From positions 1 to 24,888 of the forward strand of contig QBWF01000012.1 in NCBI GenBank assembly GCA_003283665.1: a stretch of DNA of 24,888 nt, written 5' to 3'. The stretch is from Prochlorococcus sp. AG-315-I14. GTDB taxonomy: Bacteria > Cyanobacteriota > Cyanobacteriia > PCC-6307 > Cyanobiaceae. Position numbers and translations under genes: made by a program. Under the pieces are notes generated by a model that ran no database searches, was not told the origin of the DNA, and worked only from the letters and a program-made list of their open reading frames with translations. Of this stretch, positions 13,693-21,100 are shown piece after piece (the first letter of the stretch is position 1; each line of letters begins with the position of its first letter).

Positions 13693-14925
13693 TTGAAAAG
13701 TAATAAAACAACTTCAAGTTTTTTAATACCACGTAGACGATTTGGACGAACAGAAATCGATATGCCTGTTCTTTCTCTTGGAGGGATGCGATTTCAGCAA
13801 AGTTGGAAGGATTTAGATCCCAAAGAAATTAATAAGCAAAAACAAATAATCTTGCAGAAAACCATTACTCAGGCTGCTCAAAAGGGTTTACATCATATTG
13901 AAACTGCCCGTCATTATGGGACCTCTGAACTTCAATTAGGTTGGGCTATGAATGAATTTCATGATCCACAAAGGATCCTACAAACAAAGATTCCTCCGAA
14001 TGATGATCCTTCAATATTTGAGGATGAACTTCAGTTGAGTTTTTCTAAGTTAGGTTGCAAGAAAATTGATCTATTAGCCATACATGGTATAAATCTTCCT
14101 GAACATTTGGAAATGACTATTCGCCCAAATGGATGCCTACAAGTTGCCCGACGTTGGCAAGAGTTAGGTCTTATTGATCATATTGGCTTTTCGACTCATG
14201 CTCATGTGGATCTTATTGTTAGAACAATTGAAACAGGTCTTTTTGATTATGTTAATTTACATTGGTATTTCATTCGTCAAGAAAATGAACCAGCTTTAGA
14301 TGCTGCCAATGCAAATGATATGGGAGTTTTCATTATTAGTCCGACTGATAAGGGTGGTCATTTACATACTCCTTCATCAAAACTTTTAGAATTATGTAGT
14401 CCTTTACATCCGATCGTGTTTAATGATCTTTTTTGTTTGAGGAATAAAAGAATTCATACTTTAAGCGTTGGGGCATCAAAACCTGAAGATCTTGAGATTC
14501 ATTTAAATGCTATTTCTCTAATAGATAGCGATAATACTCCTGAGTTAATTAAAAAAATAGAAAAACAATTAATCAATGCCACCTATTCATCTCTAGGTAA
14601 ATCATGGATGACTACTTGGCATATAGGATTACCTTCATGGGAGAACACTCCGGGAGAAATAAATATACCTATTTTGCTATGGCTTCATAACTTAATTGAA
14701 GCTTGGGGAATGGAAGGGTTCGCAAAGGATCGATATGGACTACTTGGCAGGGGGGGGCATTGGTTCCCGGGTCTCAATGCAGATAGCTTCGACTGTGAAG
14801 TGAGTGAGGAGGATTTGCAAAAAGTCCTCATTAATAGCCCATGGAGTTCTGAAATACCAGATATTCTTAGGAAATTGAAAAATCAACTAGGTGGAGAAAG
14901 AAGAGATAGGCTATGGGGGATTTAA
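13693..14925 (+). CDS. Aldo/keto reductase family protein (COG1453-like)
   Basis: 410 residues. Residues 14-30 (RRFGRTEIDMPVLSLGG) open a TIM-barrel aldo/keto reductase. The tetrad region reads HIETARHYGTSELQLG, with Tyr75 in place but Glu70 where most members have the catalytic Asp. Lys99 (LQTKIPPN) and His131 (LLAIHGIN) fill the other positions. The NADP-binding end is suggested by LSVGASKPEDLEIHLNAI. The C-terminal 120 residues are a Trp-rich domain without the 4Fe-4S cysteines that some COG1453 members carry. The substrate is unknown. TTG 13693 is the only sensible start, 16 bases after the ferredoxin stop. Its stop overlaps that of rsmG on the other strand. Redox coupling to the preceding ferredoxin is possible but inferred. 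Confidence 0.8.
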   Translation: MKSNKTTSSFLIPRRRFGRTEIDMPVLSLGGMRFQQSWKDLDPKEINKQKQIILQKTITQAAQKGLHHIETARHYGTSELQLGWAMNEFHDPQRILQTKIPPNDDPSIFEDELQLSFSKLGCKKIDLLAIHGINLPEHLEMTIRPNGCLQVARRWQELGLIDHIGFSTHAHVDLIVRTIETGLFDYVNLHWYFIRQENEPALDAANANDMGVFIISPTDKGGHLHTPSSKLLELCSPLHPIVFNDLFCLRNKRIHTLSVGASKPEDLEIHLNAISLIDSDNTPELIKKIEKQLINATYSSLGKSWMTTWHIGLPSWENTPGEINIPILLWLHNLIEAWGMEGFAKDRYGLLGRGGHWFPGLNADSFDCEVSEEDLQKVLINSPWSSEIPDILRKLKNQLGGERRDRLWGI

Positions 14926-15665
14926 TCACATAATGGCTTTTTTCTTGGTGTCCCAATTGTTCTGGGATATTTATTTGGACATTTAGTAATTGATGCGATC
15001 CGAATTATATTTCTGGACCCTCGATTATCTGGTAACTCAAATTTTTGTACTTCTGTCACTTTGGCATTGAGTTTGATTAGAGCTTTTCCAAGATCATTTT
15101 GTTCTTCATTAGTCCATTTCCCTTTGAATAGCAACCCTTGACCAGTTGACTTTAAAAAGGGTATGAGATATTCAGCGACAACTGCAGCAGGGGCTACTGC
15201 TCTAGCTAAAGCATAGTCAAAGCCTTTTCTGAATGATTGCTTGTGACCTGTTATTTCTGCTCTTTCAGTGATAACTTGTATACGTTGGTTTAAGCCAATT
15301 TCTTTTGATACCTCTTTCAAAAAAGCAGTTTTTTTATTGGAAGAGTCTAAAAGAGTGATGTTGCTATTAGGTATGGCTATGGCTACGGCTAATCCTGGGA
15401 AGCCACAGCCAGATCCTACATCTATATATTTGTAAGATAAGTTTGGAGATCGAAGCTCTTGAGTAAGTGGCCATAAGCTATCGCAAACTTGAGAAATCCA
15501 GTAATCATTTCCATTAATTAAACGAGTAAGATTAGTGGTTTTATTCCATTCTTCTAATAAAACTTGTAACCTAATAAATTGTTCAATTTGATTTACTGTA
15601 GGGCGCCATTTTAGCGTTTCATATATAGATAATGTTAGATCGTCTTTATTGAAGTTGCTAGACAT
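14922..15665 (-). CDS. rsmG: 16S rRNA m7G527 methyltransferase RsmG (GidB)
   Basis: A 247-residue SAM-dependent enzyme that methylates N7 of G527 in 16S rRNA. The N-terminal helices contain the family pattern LLEEWNKTTNLTRL. The SAM site YIDVGSGCGFPGLAVAI and the acidic turn ITLLDSSNKKTAFL follow, then VITERAE and DYALARAVAP. The tail is lysine- and proline-rich (CPNKYPRTIGTPRKKPLCD), as in cyanobacterial members. ATG is at 15663-15665. It is transcribed toward the aldo/keto reductase gene and the two stop codons interlock in TTAA (14922-14925). It lies divergent from the J-domain gene across an 84-base gap. Confidence 0.93.
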   Translation of the reverse strand: MSSNFNKDDLTLSIYETLKWRPTVNQIEQFIRLQVLLEEWNKTTNLTRLINGNDYWISQVCDSLWPLTQELRSPNLSYKYIDVGSGCGFPGLAVAIAIPNSNITLLDSSNKKTAFLKEVSKEIGLNQRIQVITERAEITGHKQSFRKGFDYALARAVAPAAVVAEYLIPFLKSTGQGLLFKGKWTNEEQNDLGKALIKLNAKVTEVQKFELPDNRGSRNIIRIASITKCPNKYPRTIGTPRKKPLCD

Positions 15666-15749
15666 GTTTAAGTTATTTTAGTGAATCAGGCACGTTAGAG
15701 ATATTCATATAGTATTTCTATATATTTATTAGATCATATTTTTCTCTAG
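15666..15749. promoter_or_regulatory. Divergent spacer between rsmG and the J-domain gene
   Basis: This 84-base, very A+T-rich spacer must hold the promoter of rsmG (leftward) and probably that of the J-domain gene (rightward). A perfect inverted repeat, ATATAG (15707-15712) and CTATAT (15718-15723), lies in its middle. Several TATA-like hexamers occur on both strands, so no single -10/-35 pair can be chosen. Any regulator-site reading is speculative. Confidence 0.4.
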
Positions 15750-16214
15750 TTGACATCATCTTGCAATTGTTACGAACTTCTTGGGGTTTCTCGCTCGGCA
15801 AATAATGCAGAGTTGAAAAAAGCTTTTTGGCAACTTAGTAAGGAACTGCATCCCGATACAACTTCTCTTCCTTATGAGAAAGCTACAAGACAGTTTCAAA
15901 GTGTTTGCGAGGCTTATGACCTCTTAAGTGATCCTATCTTGAGAGCAGAATATGATAATAGCCTAGAAAGGAAAAATAATCTTGTCTCTCAATCAACAGA
16001 GATTGACTTTATAAAGAATGAAGTTGGGCAATTCTCAAAAACAATTGGTGTTAGACGTCCTCTTTCAGGAGGCGAATTATTTTCACTTCTTCTGTTGATA
16101 ATTGCGCTTATATTGAGTTTGACATTAGGATTGGTTATTGGGGTATTTAAAGGTCAAGACTTGATCTTTGTGCCAAGTTGGATGATTGCAATTAAATCTA
16201 TAATTTCAATATAA
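15750..16214 (+). CDS. Small J-domain (DnaJ-like) protein with a C-terminal membrane anchor
   Basis: 154 residues. Residues 7-70 are a J domain: CYELLGVSRSANNAELKKAF, the HPD tripeptide at 34-36 that stimulates DnaK ATPase, and AYDLLSDPILRAEYD. The Gly/Phe and zinc-finger regions of full DnaJ are absent. A hydrophobic stretch at about 109-133 (LFSLLLLIIALILSLTLGLVIG) should anchor the protein in a membrane, with a second short hydrophobic end. It is therefore a class III J protein that recruits DnaK to a membrane site. The TTG at 15750 directly follows an in-frame TAG and is the only start that keeps the whole J domain. It converges with bioA, 26 bases away. Confidence 0.85.
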   Translation: MTSSCNCYELLGVSRSANNAELKKAFWQLSKELHPDTTSLPYEKATRQFQSVCEAYDLLSDPILRAEYDNSLERKNNLVSQSTEIDFIKNEVGQFSKTIGVRRPLSGGELFSLLLLIIALILSLTLGLVIGVFKGQDLIFVPSWMIAIKSIISI

Positions 16215-16222
16215 TTTAAGTA

Positions 16223-16244
16223 TTAAGAAGAAGATTTTTCTTAA
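16223..16244. terminator. Possible bidirectional terminator between dnaJ-like gene and bioA
   Basis: TTAAGAA (16223-16229) and TTCTTAA (16238-16244) form a 7-bp inverted repeat that can extend by a G-U and an A-U pair to a 4-base loop. It lies exactly between two convergent genes and takes in the bioA stop codon. The inner T run (16235-16239) and A-rich flank suit a weak terminator on both strands. Low G+C makes this uncertain. Confidence 0.4.
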
Positions 16245-17536
16245 ATAGAATTTAAACCTTTTTGAATTACAAAATAGCATTTTTCCAGTTCTTCATCTTT
16301 GATACAAAGAGGTGGCATTAGATAAACTACATCTCCGAGGGGTCTGATAAATACCCCGGCTTTTAATGCAAAAGATTTTAGTATTTTGCCAACTGAACTT
16401 AAGTATCCTTTTCTACCTTCTACTTTTATATTGAAAGCGGCAATAGTTCCAGTGAGCCTTGGGTGCTTCACTTTCGGATGTGTTGCTATTTGTTCAAGGT
16501 GTGGTGAATGTCGTGACTCAAAGTTTAAAAATTTTCCAGGGGATTTCTCTAATAAATCTAAACTTGCGTTGGCAGCTGCACACCCTAGTGGATTAGCTGT
16601 AAAGCTATGTCCATGCCAAAAAGTTTGTTGAGGATCCTCCCCTAGAAAACCTTCATGAATTGATTTGCTCGCCATCGTGATACCCATAGGAAGGAATCCA
16701 CCAGTGAGCCCTTTTGAAAGAGATATTAGATCTGGCTTTAGCCCAGCGCGCTGAAAGGCAAAGAATTCTCCACACCTACCAAAACCTGTTAAAACTTCAT
16801 CTGTAATTAATAGTGAATTAGCTTGACGTATTTTTTTCTCGACCTCTATTAGAAATTCAGGACGGACCATTCTCATACCTCCAGCTCCTTGAACTAATGG
16901 TTCAAGAATTACAGCTATGGTTGGCGTTTTTAAAAGCTTCTCTAAAGCTATCAAAACTTTCTTCTCTCTCTTCTCAAATTCCTCGTCTCCCCACCATGTT
17001 TCAGGCCAAGGAATTCTTTGAACAGGGAATAGCATTTCATCAAAAGGCTCGTTAAATAAATTGCGTTCACCAACTGCCATTGCTCCAAAAGTATCTCCAT
17101 GGTAAGCACCATCAAATGCAATAATTTGCGATCTATTATCACCCTTATTTTTCCACCATTGGCGAGCCATTTTTAAAGCTACTTCTACTGCCGTTGAACC
17201 ATTGTCTGAGAAAAATAATTTTTCTAGACCAGTTAATTTACTAAGTCGACTAGCTAATAAGTTAGCTTGTGGGTGAGTAAAATCTGCAAATATTACTTGT
17301 TCTAATTTTTGTGCTTGATTTGCAATAGCTTGGGCAATATAGGGGTTGGAATGACCATGAAGTGTGACCCACCAGCTACTAATTCCATCAATTATTGGTG
17401 GTTGGTCATTAGGAAGCAAAAGAGCATCTTTTGCTTCCTCAACTAATAATGATGGGAGGCTGGAAGATAATTGAGTAAAAGGTGGCCAAATATTAGGATG
17501 CCATTTAGCTGGAGTTGATTGCTTCTTCTCATTCAT
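16241..17536 (-). CDS. bioA: Adenosylmethionine-8-amino-7-oxononanoate aminotransferase
   Basis: PLP-dependent class III aminotransferase that turns KAPA into DAPA, using SAM as amino donor. WHPNIWPPFTQ near the N-terminus is a BioA signature. The cofactor site is seen in SDNGSTAVEVALKMA, FDGAYHGDTFGAMAVG, LLITDEVLTGFGR (Asp near residue 246) and the Schiff-base lysine in SLSKGLTGG (near residue 275). ATG 17536 is preferred to TTG 17539 directly before it; the length is then 431. It lies 187 bases downstream of bioD, so it may have its own promoter. Some cyanobacteria replace BioA with BioU; this genome evidently keeps BioA. The order of genes supports the call fully. Confidence 0.95.
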   Translation of the reverse strand: MNEKKQSTPAKWHPNIWPPFTQLSSSLPSLLVEEAKDALLLPNDQPPIIDGISSWWVTLHGHSNPYIAQAIANQAQKLEQVIFADFTHPQANLLASRLSKLTGLEKLFFSDNGSTAVEVALKMARQWWKNKGDNRSQIIAFDGAYHGDTFGAMAVGERNLFNEPFDEMLFPVQRIPWPETWWGDEEFEKREKKVLIALEKLLKTPTIAVILEPLVQGAGGMRMVRPEFLIEVEKKIRQANSLLITDEVLTGFGRCGEFFAFQRAGLKPDLISLSKGLTGGFLPMGITMASKSIHEGFLGEDPQQTFWHGHSFTANPLGCAAANASLDLLEKSPGKFLNFESRHSPHLEQIATHPKVKHPRLTGTIAAFNIKVEGRKGYLSSVGKILKSFALKAGVFIRPLGDVVYLMPPLCIKDEELEKCYFVIQKGLNSI

Positions 17537-17723
17537 CAATTCACTTTATGCTCTTAGTTTATTTAACTAGATTTAGGGATCAATAATCACTTGAATAAAA
17601 TAATATCAAGATTTCATGAAAGATCTCTTAACTATGCTTTCTTAGAAAAGGCTGAATATTTTCACGGGAATTGTTTAGTGAAAAGTAATTTAGGTTAAAT
17701 GTATAAAAAGATTATTTTTAATG
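17537..17723. other. 187-base non-coding gap between bioD and bioA
   Basis: The only sizeable spacer in the otherwise overlapping bio cluster. No ORF above about ten codons and no tRNA-like fold is seen on either strand. It contains the perfect 10-base palindrome TTTCATGAAA (17612-17621) and an A+T-rich stretch nearer bioD. It could hold a bioA promoter, an operator or a small RNA, or be the remnant of a lost gene; the sequence alone does not decide. Confidence 0.5.
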
Positions 17724-18368
17724 CTATATGTATCCTTTGAGCTTTTGCCTTAATTGTTGTTTATTCCATTCTTGGTTCAGTATATTTACATTTAATTCAC
17801 TGAAAATTGGAAGTTTGGCAAGAATTTTAGTATTCCCAAATTCCTCCAGAGTTTTAGGATTATCTTCATGAGGGAGACCATTTAAGACTATTCCTATCAC
17901 ATTTAAATTTCTATTCTTCAATGCTTCCAAGCTAAGTAAGGTGTGGTTAAGAGTACCAAGTCCAGTTTTAGCAACAAGAATAATTGGCAGATTCCAAACT
18001 TTAAGTTGATCTATTTGTAGCAAGTTTCGATTCAATGGAACCATTAAACCTCCTGCCGTTTCAATTATTAGTAATTCATCTCTATTGGGAATGGTTAGCT
18101 TATCTGGGTCTATTTCTTGAGATTCTTTTTCAGCCGCCAGATGAGGAGAAACGGGCGCTTTGAATTTATACACTTCTGATAAATAACGATTTTTTTCAAG
18201 ACTCAATATTTTACAAACTGTCTGAGTATCAGTACCGTCATCTGTTCCACTTTGTACAGGCTTCCAATAAGTGGCATGAAGACCTTGGACAAAAAAGCTA
18301 CTGACAATAGTTTTACCTATGTCTGTATCTGTACCACATATAACAAGACTTTTTGATGTGCTCTTCAT
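17724..18368 (-). CDS. bioD: Dethiobiotin synthetase
   Basis: ATP-dependent carboxylase that closes the ureido ring of dethiobiotin from DAPA and CO2. The P-loop is GTDTDIGKT (residues 12-20) and the substrate-binding WKPVQSGT follows at 35-42. APVSPHLAA (71-79) and ETAGGLMVP (103-111) complete the family pattern; the usual Glu-Gly-Ala-Gly-Gly reads ETAGG here. Length (214) is normal. ATG at 18366-18368 overlaps the bioC stop by 4 bases (ATGA), so translation is coupled to bioC. The C-terminus is slightly short and basic, within the family's range. Confidence 0.93.
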   Translation of the reverse strand: MKSTSKSLVICGTDTDIGKTIVSSFFVQGLHATYWKPVQSGTDDGTDTQTVCKILSLEKNRYLSEVYKFKAPVSPHLAAEKESQEIDPDKLTIPNRDELLIIETAGGLMVPLNRNLLQIDQLKVWNLPIILVAKTGLGTLNHTLLSLEALKNRNLNVIGIVLNGLPHEDNPKTLEEFGNTKILAKLPIFSELNVNILNQEWNKQQLRQKLKGYI

Positions 18369-19120
18369 TTTTGTATTAGTAATAATTGAATGAGCCAGGT
18401 AAGTGTAGTTTGTTCATCTTGTTTTGATTTTGGCCAATTTGAAACTAGATGCTGCCAGTCTTTAATACTTAATGGCTTCTTATGGCTGCTATGTGCCCCA
18501 ATTTTTATCATTGGCTTTAACAAAGAAGTGGCTTTATCAGCTTTTTGTTTGACTACTTCAATTTCATTAGAGTAGACGTTGTTCTTGGCGGCTACCTCTA
18601 GAAGTGAGTCGTATGAAGGGAGGTCAAGAGCAGTACAAGATACCTTTGCTTTTGATGCTGCTTCATACCATTCTGGAAAACTACCCTTCACCGGGATAGC
18701 TAAAGCAATCCAACCACTGGGACCTAAGGAATTGATCCATTCCTTTAGCCTCTTTTGTGGATCATCAAGCCAGTGTAGAACAAAACTAGATCCTAATAAA
18801 TTTGGTTGTCTATACCACTTAGGTAGCCCAATATTGAGGTCCCAAAGTTGTTTAATGCATTTATCTGGCTGTTGATTAATCATTTGTTGGCAGTTATCCA
18901 CTCTTAACACTTCTTGGTTTGGATGTAATGCTTCTAATGAATTCGCTAGTAACCCAGTGCCAGAGCCTAGGTCCACCCATAGTCCAGGGTCAATGGGATG
19001 TTTTGAACAAATTTTAGCTAGTTTCAAAGCAATATCTTTTTGAATGGAAGCTGAGTCGTTGTAGTTTTGAGCAGCCTCGTTAAAGTTTTTACTTACTAGC
19101 TTTGACCAATTCGCTTGCAT
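18365..19120 (-). CDS. bioC: Malonyl-ACP O-methyltransferase
   Basis: SAM-dependent enzyme that methylates the free carboxyl of malonyl-ACP/CoA so that fatty-acid synthesis can extend it to pimeloyl-ACP methyl ester. The BioC-type N-terminus NFNEAAQNYNDSASIQ (residues 12-27) precedes SAM motif I, WVDLGSGTGLLA (48-59), and the post-I VLRVDNCQQM. The segment SSFVLHWLDDPQKRLKEW matches the family's usual alhWv.D......e. The length of 251 is typical. It overlaps the upstream bioK gene by 32 bases and bioD by 4, so the operon assignment is strong. The sequence is quite divergent from the E. coli protein; context carries part of the call. Confidence 0.9.
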   Translation of the reverse strand: MQANWSKLVSKNFNEAAQNYNDSASIQKDIALKLAKICSKHPIDPGLWVDLGSGTGLLANSLEALHPNQEVLRVDNCQQMINQQPDKCIKQLWDLNIGLPKWYRQPNLLGSSFVLHWLDDPQKRLKEWINSLGPSGWIALAIPVKGSFPEWYEAASKAKVSCTALDLPSYDSLLEVAAKNNVYSNEIEVVKQKADKATSLLKPMIKIGAHSSHKKPLSIKDWQHLVSNWPKSKQDEQTTLTWLIQLLLIQK

Positions 19121-19829
19121 GATTCGATTCTAGCCAATGTTTAACTCTTTCGATAACTGTAGTTTTTGAAAGTGTATGACCTTCTTCTTTTATTTCTATT
19201 ACTGTAGGAGCTTTTTTTAAGTGATTTGTCAAATCTAGAATTAGTTTCCTTTTCGATACTTCAGGAAGAATATAGTCTTGTTCACTATTGATAACCAGTA
19301 CGTCAGCATTAGTAGTCAATCCAATAGGTAGCGAATTAGAATTTAAAAGAAGTTGTAAATCATCTTTAAGTCTTAATCTTCCTGAATCAGAAAGATTAAG
19401 ATAAGTTAATTGAGTAGATTTTTCGTTGAATATATTAGGCTTATGAGCCTTGATGTGGAACTTTAATATCATAGAATTTTCTTTTCCCGTGCCAATTGCT
19501 TGCATCATTCCGTTCAATGCCACAATTGTCGCTCGACTATCTTTTCCACTTGGGAGAAAACTACTGAAACTATTTATCAAGATAATATGGGTCGCATCTG
19601 AAAGTACAGCATTAGCTAATAAATGTGAGCCAAGCGAGTGACATATAGCAACTCTTGTGAATCTCTGGGAATGGGATGTCTTTGTCCAGCTTGGCATGGA
19701 TGGAGATGAATCTCTATAGGCACGATCAGCACTGTGCCATATCCAGTTAGAAGACTGAAATAACTTTATCCAATTTGACCATTGATCCCCTCCCCCAGCC
19801 CATCCATGCATAGCAATTATTTCTTTCAT
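19089..19829 (-). CDS. bioK: Pimeloyl-ACP methyl ester esterase, BioK type (alpha/beta hydrolase)
   Basis: A 246-residue alpha/beta hydrolase that fills the BioH slot: it removes the methyl group from pimeloyl-ACP methyl ester, ending the disguised fatty-acid cycle. The oxyanion region is MHGWAGGGDQW (7-17). The nucleophile elbow is AICHSLGSH with Ser65, where Cys63 stands in place of the usual first Gly of GxSxG. The likely acid is Asp185 (NSEQDYILP) and the base His218 (EEGHTLS). BioK is the name given to the BioH-isofunctional esterases of marine Synechococcus and Prochlorococcus, encoded between bioF and bioC, which is the position here. ATG at 19827-19829 overlaps the bioF stop by 4 bases. 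Confidence 0.85.
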   Translation of the reverse strand: MKEIIAMHGWAGGGDQWSNWIKLFQSSNWIWHSADRAYRDSSPSMPSWTKTSHSQRFTRVAICHSLGSHLLANAVLSDATHIILINSFSSFLPSGKDSRATIVALNGMMQAIGTGKENSMILKFHIKAHKPNIFNEKSTQLTYLNLSDSGRLRLKDDLQLLLNSNSLPIGLTTNADVLVINSEQDYILPEVSKRKLILDLTNHLKKAPTVIEIKEEGHTLSKTTVIERVKHWLESNHASELVKASK

Positions 19830-20968
19830 TTTTTATTCATAACATCTATGAGTTGTTTGAATGTTTCTTTTGGAAGAGTTCTTCTGATTACTAGTCTGAG
19901 CCGTGATTTCCCTTCTGGAACGGTAGGTGGACGGATGGCGACTGTTAGAAGGCCTTGATCTTCTAGTCTTTTTTGATAATCGATTGCTTTTTCATCTGAC
20001 CCTAAAGTAATAGATATAATTGGACCATGGCCGGGAGGCCTTTGCCAACCATTTTGTGACAGAGCATCTCTCCATTTTATTGACTCTTCTTGCAATTCTT
20101 TTCCCCAATTTGGATTATTTTTAATTAGCTTCAACGCAGCTAATGCACTAGCACAAAGAGGCGGAGCTAAAGCAGTTGTATAACGAAATGCACCACAGGT
20201 TTGTATCAGGTGTTCTCCTAACTTTTTGTCTGTTGCTAGAAAAGCACCTCCACCTCCAAAAGCCTTTCCAAAAGTTCCACTTATGATTGAGATTGGTTCT
20301 TTTATCCCAAAGGTTTCCCCTCTACCTTTAGAACCCATTATTCCAAAGGCATGGGCTTCGTCACACAGTAATTTTGAATCATATTTATTACATAAGATGG
20401 AAATCTCTTTGATGGGAGCAGTTGTACCTTCCATGCTAAAAAGACTTTCCGTTATTACTAAAGGCCTGTTTAGTGGCTTCTGCTGTTTAGACTTTTTTAA
20501 AAGGGTTTCTAGTTCAGAGAGATTGTTGTGAGCAAAACGCATTAGTTTCCCTCCACTTGCTCTAACTCCTGTAAGAAGAGAATGATGTATTAGTCGATCA
20601 GCAATGATTGGAGTGTGGCGATCTGATAGAGCTATTACTGCAGCAAGATTTGCCTGAAATCCACTTGGGTAAACTAAAACAATGTCACGATTGAGCCATT
20701 CGGCAAGTTCTTTTTCAAGTTTTTTGTGAATAGTTCTATTGCCAGTGATGAATCTTGATCCACCTGATCCAACGCCCTCAGTGGCTAATGCTCTTTTAGC
20801 AGCCTCAATTAATGATGGATGTCTTGCTAAATCTAAATAGTCATTACTTGCTAGGTCAATTAATGAATTTTGGTGGTTATCCTCTCCTACTTCAATCAAT
20901 TCTGAGGGACACTTGCCGGGCATCCAAGTCCTGAGTTTGCGTATTCTTGAATTAGTGATTCTTTCCAT
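19826..20968 (-). CDS. bioF: 8-amino-7-oxononanoate synthase
   Basis: PLP enzyme of the alpha-oxoamine synthase family; joins L-alanine and pimeloyl thioester to give KAPA. Residues 39-46 (LASNDYLD) and GVGSGGSRFITGN (66-78) are family motifs. DEAHAFG (203-209) binds the cofactor, and the Schiff-base lysine is Lys235 in SGTFGKAFGGGG. Length (380) is typical. ATG at 20966-20968 is the first gene of a leftward operon bioF-bioK-bioC-bioD(-bioA), all but the last overlapping. The promoter should lie in 20969-21100, shared with the divergent helicase gene; no BirA-type operator is recognisable there. Confidence 0.95.
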   Translation of the reverse strand: MERITNSRIRKLRTWMPGKCPSELIEVGEDNHQNSLIDLASNDYLDLARHPSLIEAAKRALATEGVGSGGSRFITGNRTIHKKLEKELAEWLNRDIVLVYPSGFQANLAAVIALSDRHTPIIADRLIHHSLLTGVRASGGKLMRFAHNNLSELETLLKKSKQQKPLNRPLVITESLFSMEGTTAPIKEISILCNKYDSKLLCDEAHAFGIMGSKGRGETFGIKEPISIISGTFGKAFGGGGAFLATDKKLGEHLIQTCGAFRYTTALAPPLCASALAALKLIKNNPNWGKELQEESIKWRDALSQNGWQRPPGHGPIISITLGSDEKAIDYQKRLEDQGLLTVAIRPPTVPEGKSRLRLVIRRTLPKETFKQLIDVMNKK

Positions 20969-21100
20969 CTTCCTATTTTGGGATCAATGACTGCTTATTG
21001 GGCTGGTGGATTAATATTTATTGTGATTAGAATTCTTAATTTCACTCCTGATCCTTATAAATTCTCTTGTGGCTAATGAAAAAGTCTTTAGGATTGTATT
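20969..21100. promoter_or_regulatory. Divergent promoter region of bioF and the helicase gene
   Basis: 132 bases between two divergent genes must contain the promoters of the biotin operon (leftward) and of the helicase (rightward). I could not choose a -35/-10 pair with confidence on either strand, and I see no biotin-repressor type inverted repeat. A 29-codon ORF (20987-21076, +) occupies most of the region. Confidence 0.45.
20987..21076 (+). CDS. Possible 29-residue hydrophobic peptide
   Basis: ATG to TAA, reading MTAYWAGGLIFIVIRILNFT followed by nine polar residues. The centre (residues 4-17) is hydrophobic enough for a short membrane helix. It lies inside the divergent bioF/helicase promoter region and would be transcribed with the helicase, 24 bases upstream of it. 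I do not recognise a family and it matches none of the known tiny photosystem or cytochrome b6f subunits I can recall. ORFs of this size arise often by chance, so this is listed as a candidate only. Confidence 0.2.
   Translation: MTAYWAGGLIFIVIRILNFTPDPYKFSCG

Noticed and set aside
16386..16631. 81-codon ORF on the + strand inside bioA
   Set aside because: It is antisense to conserved BioA sequence and has no recognisable features; a shadow frame.
18579..18875. 98-codon ORF on the + strand inside bioC
   Set aside because: Antisense to bioC, composition follows the opposite strand, no family pattern.
20226..20531. 101-codon ORF on the + strand inside bioF
   Set aside because: Antisense to the PLP-lysine and DEAH regions of BioF; its open frame follows from the codon use of that gene.
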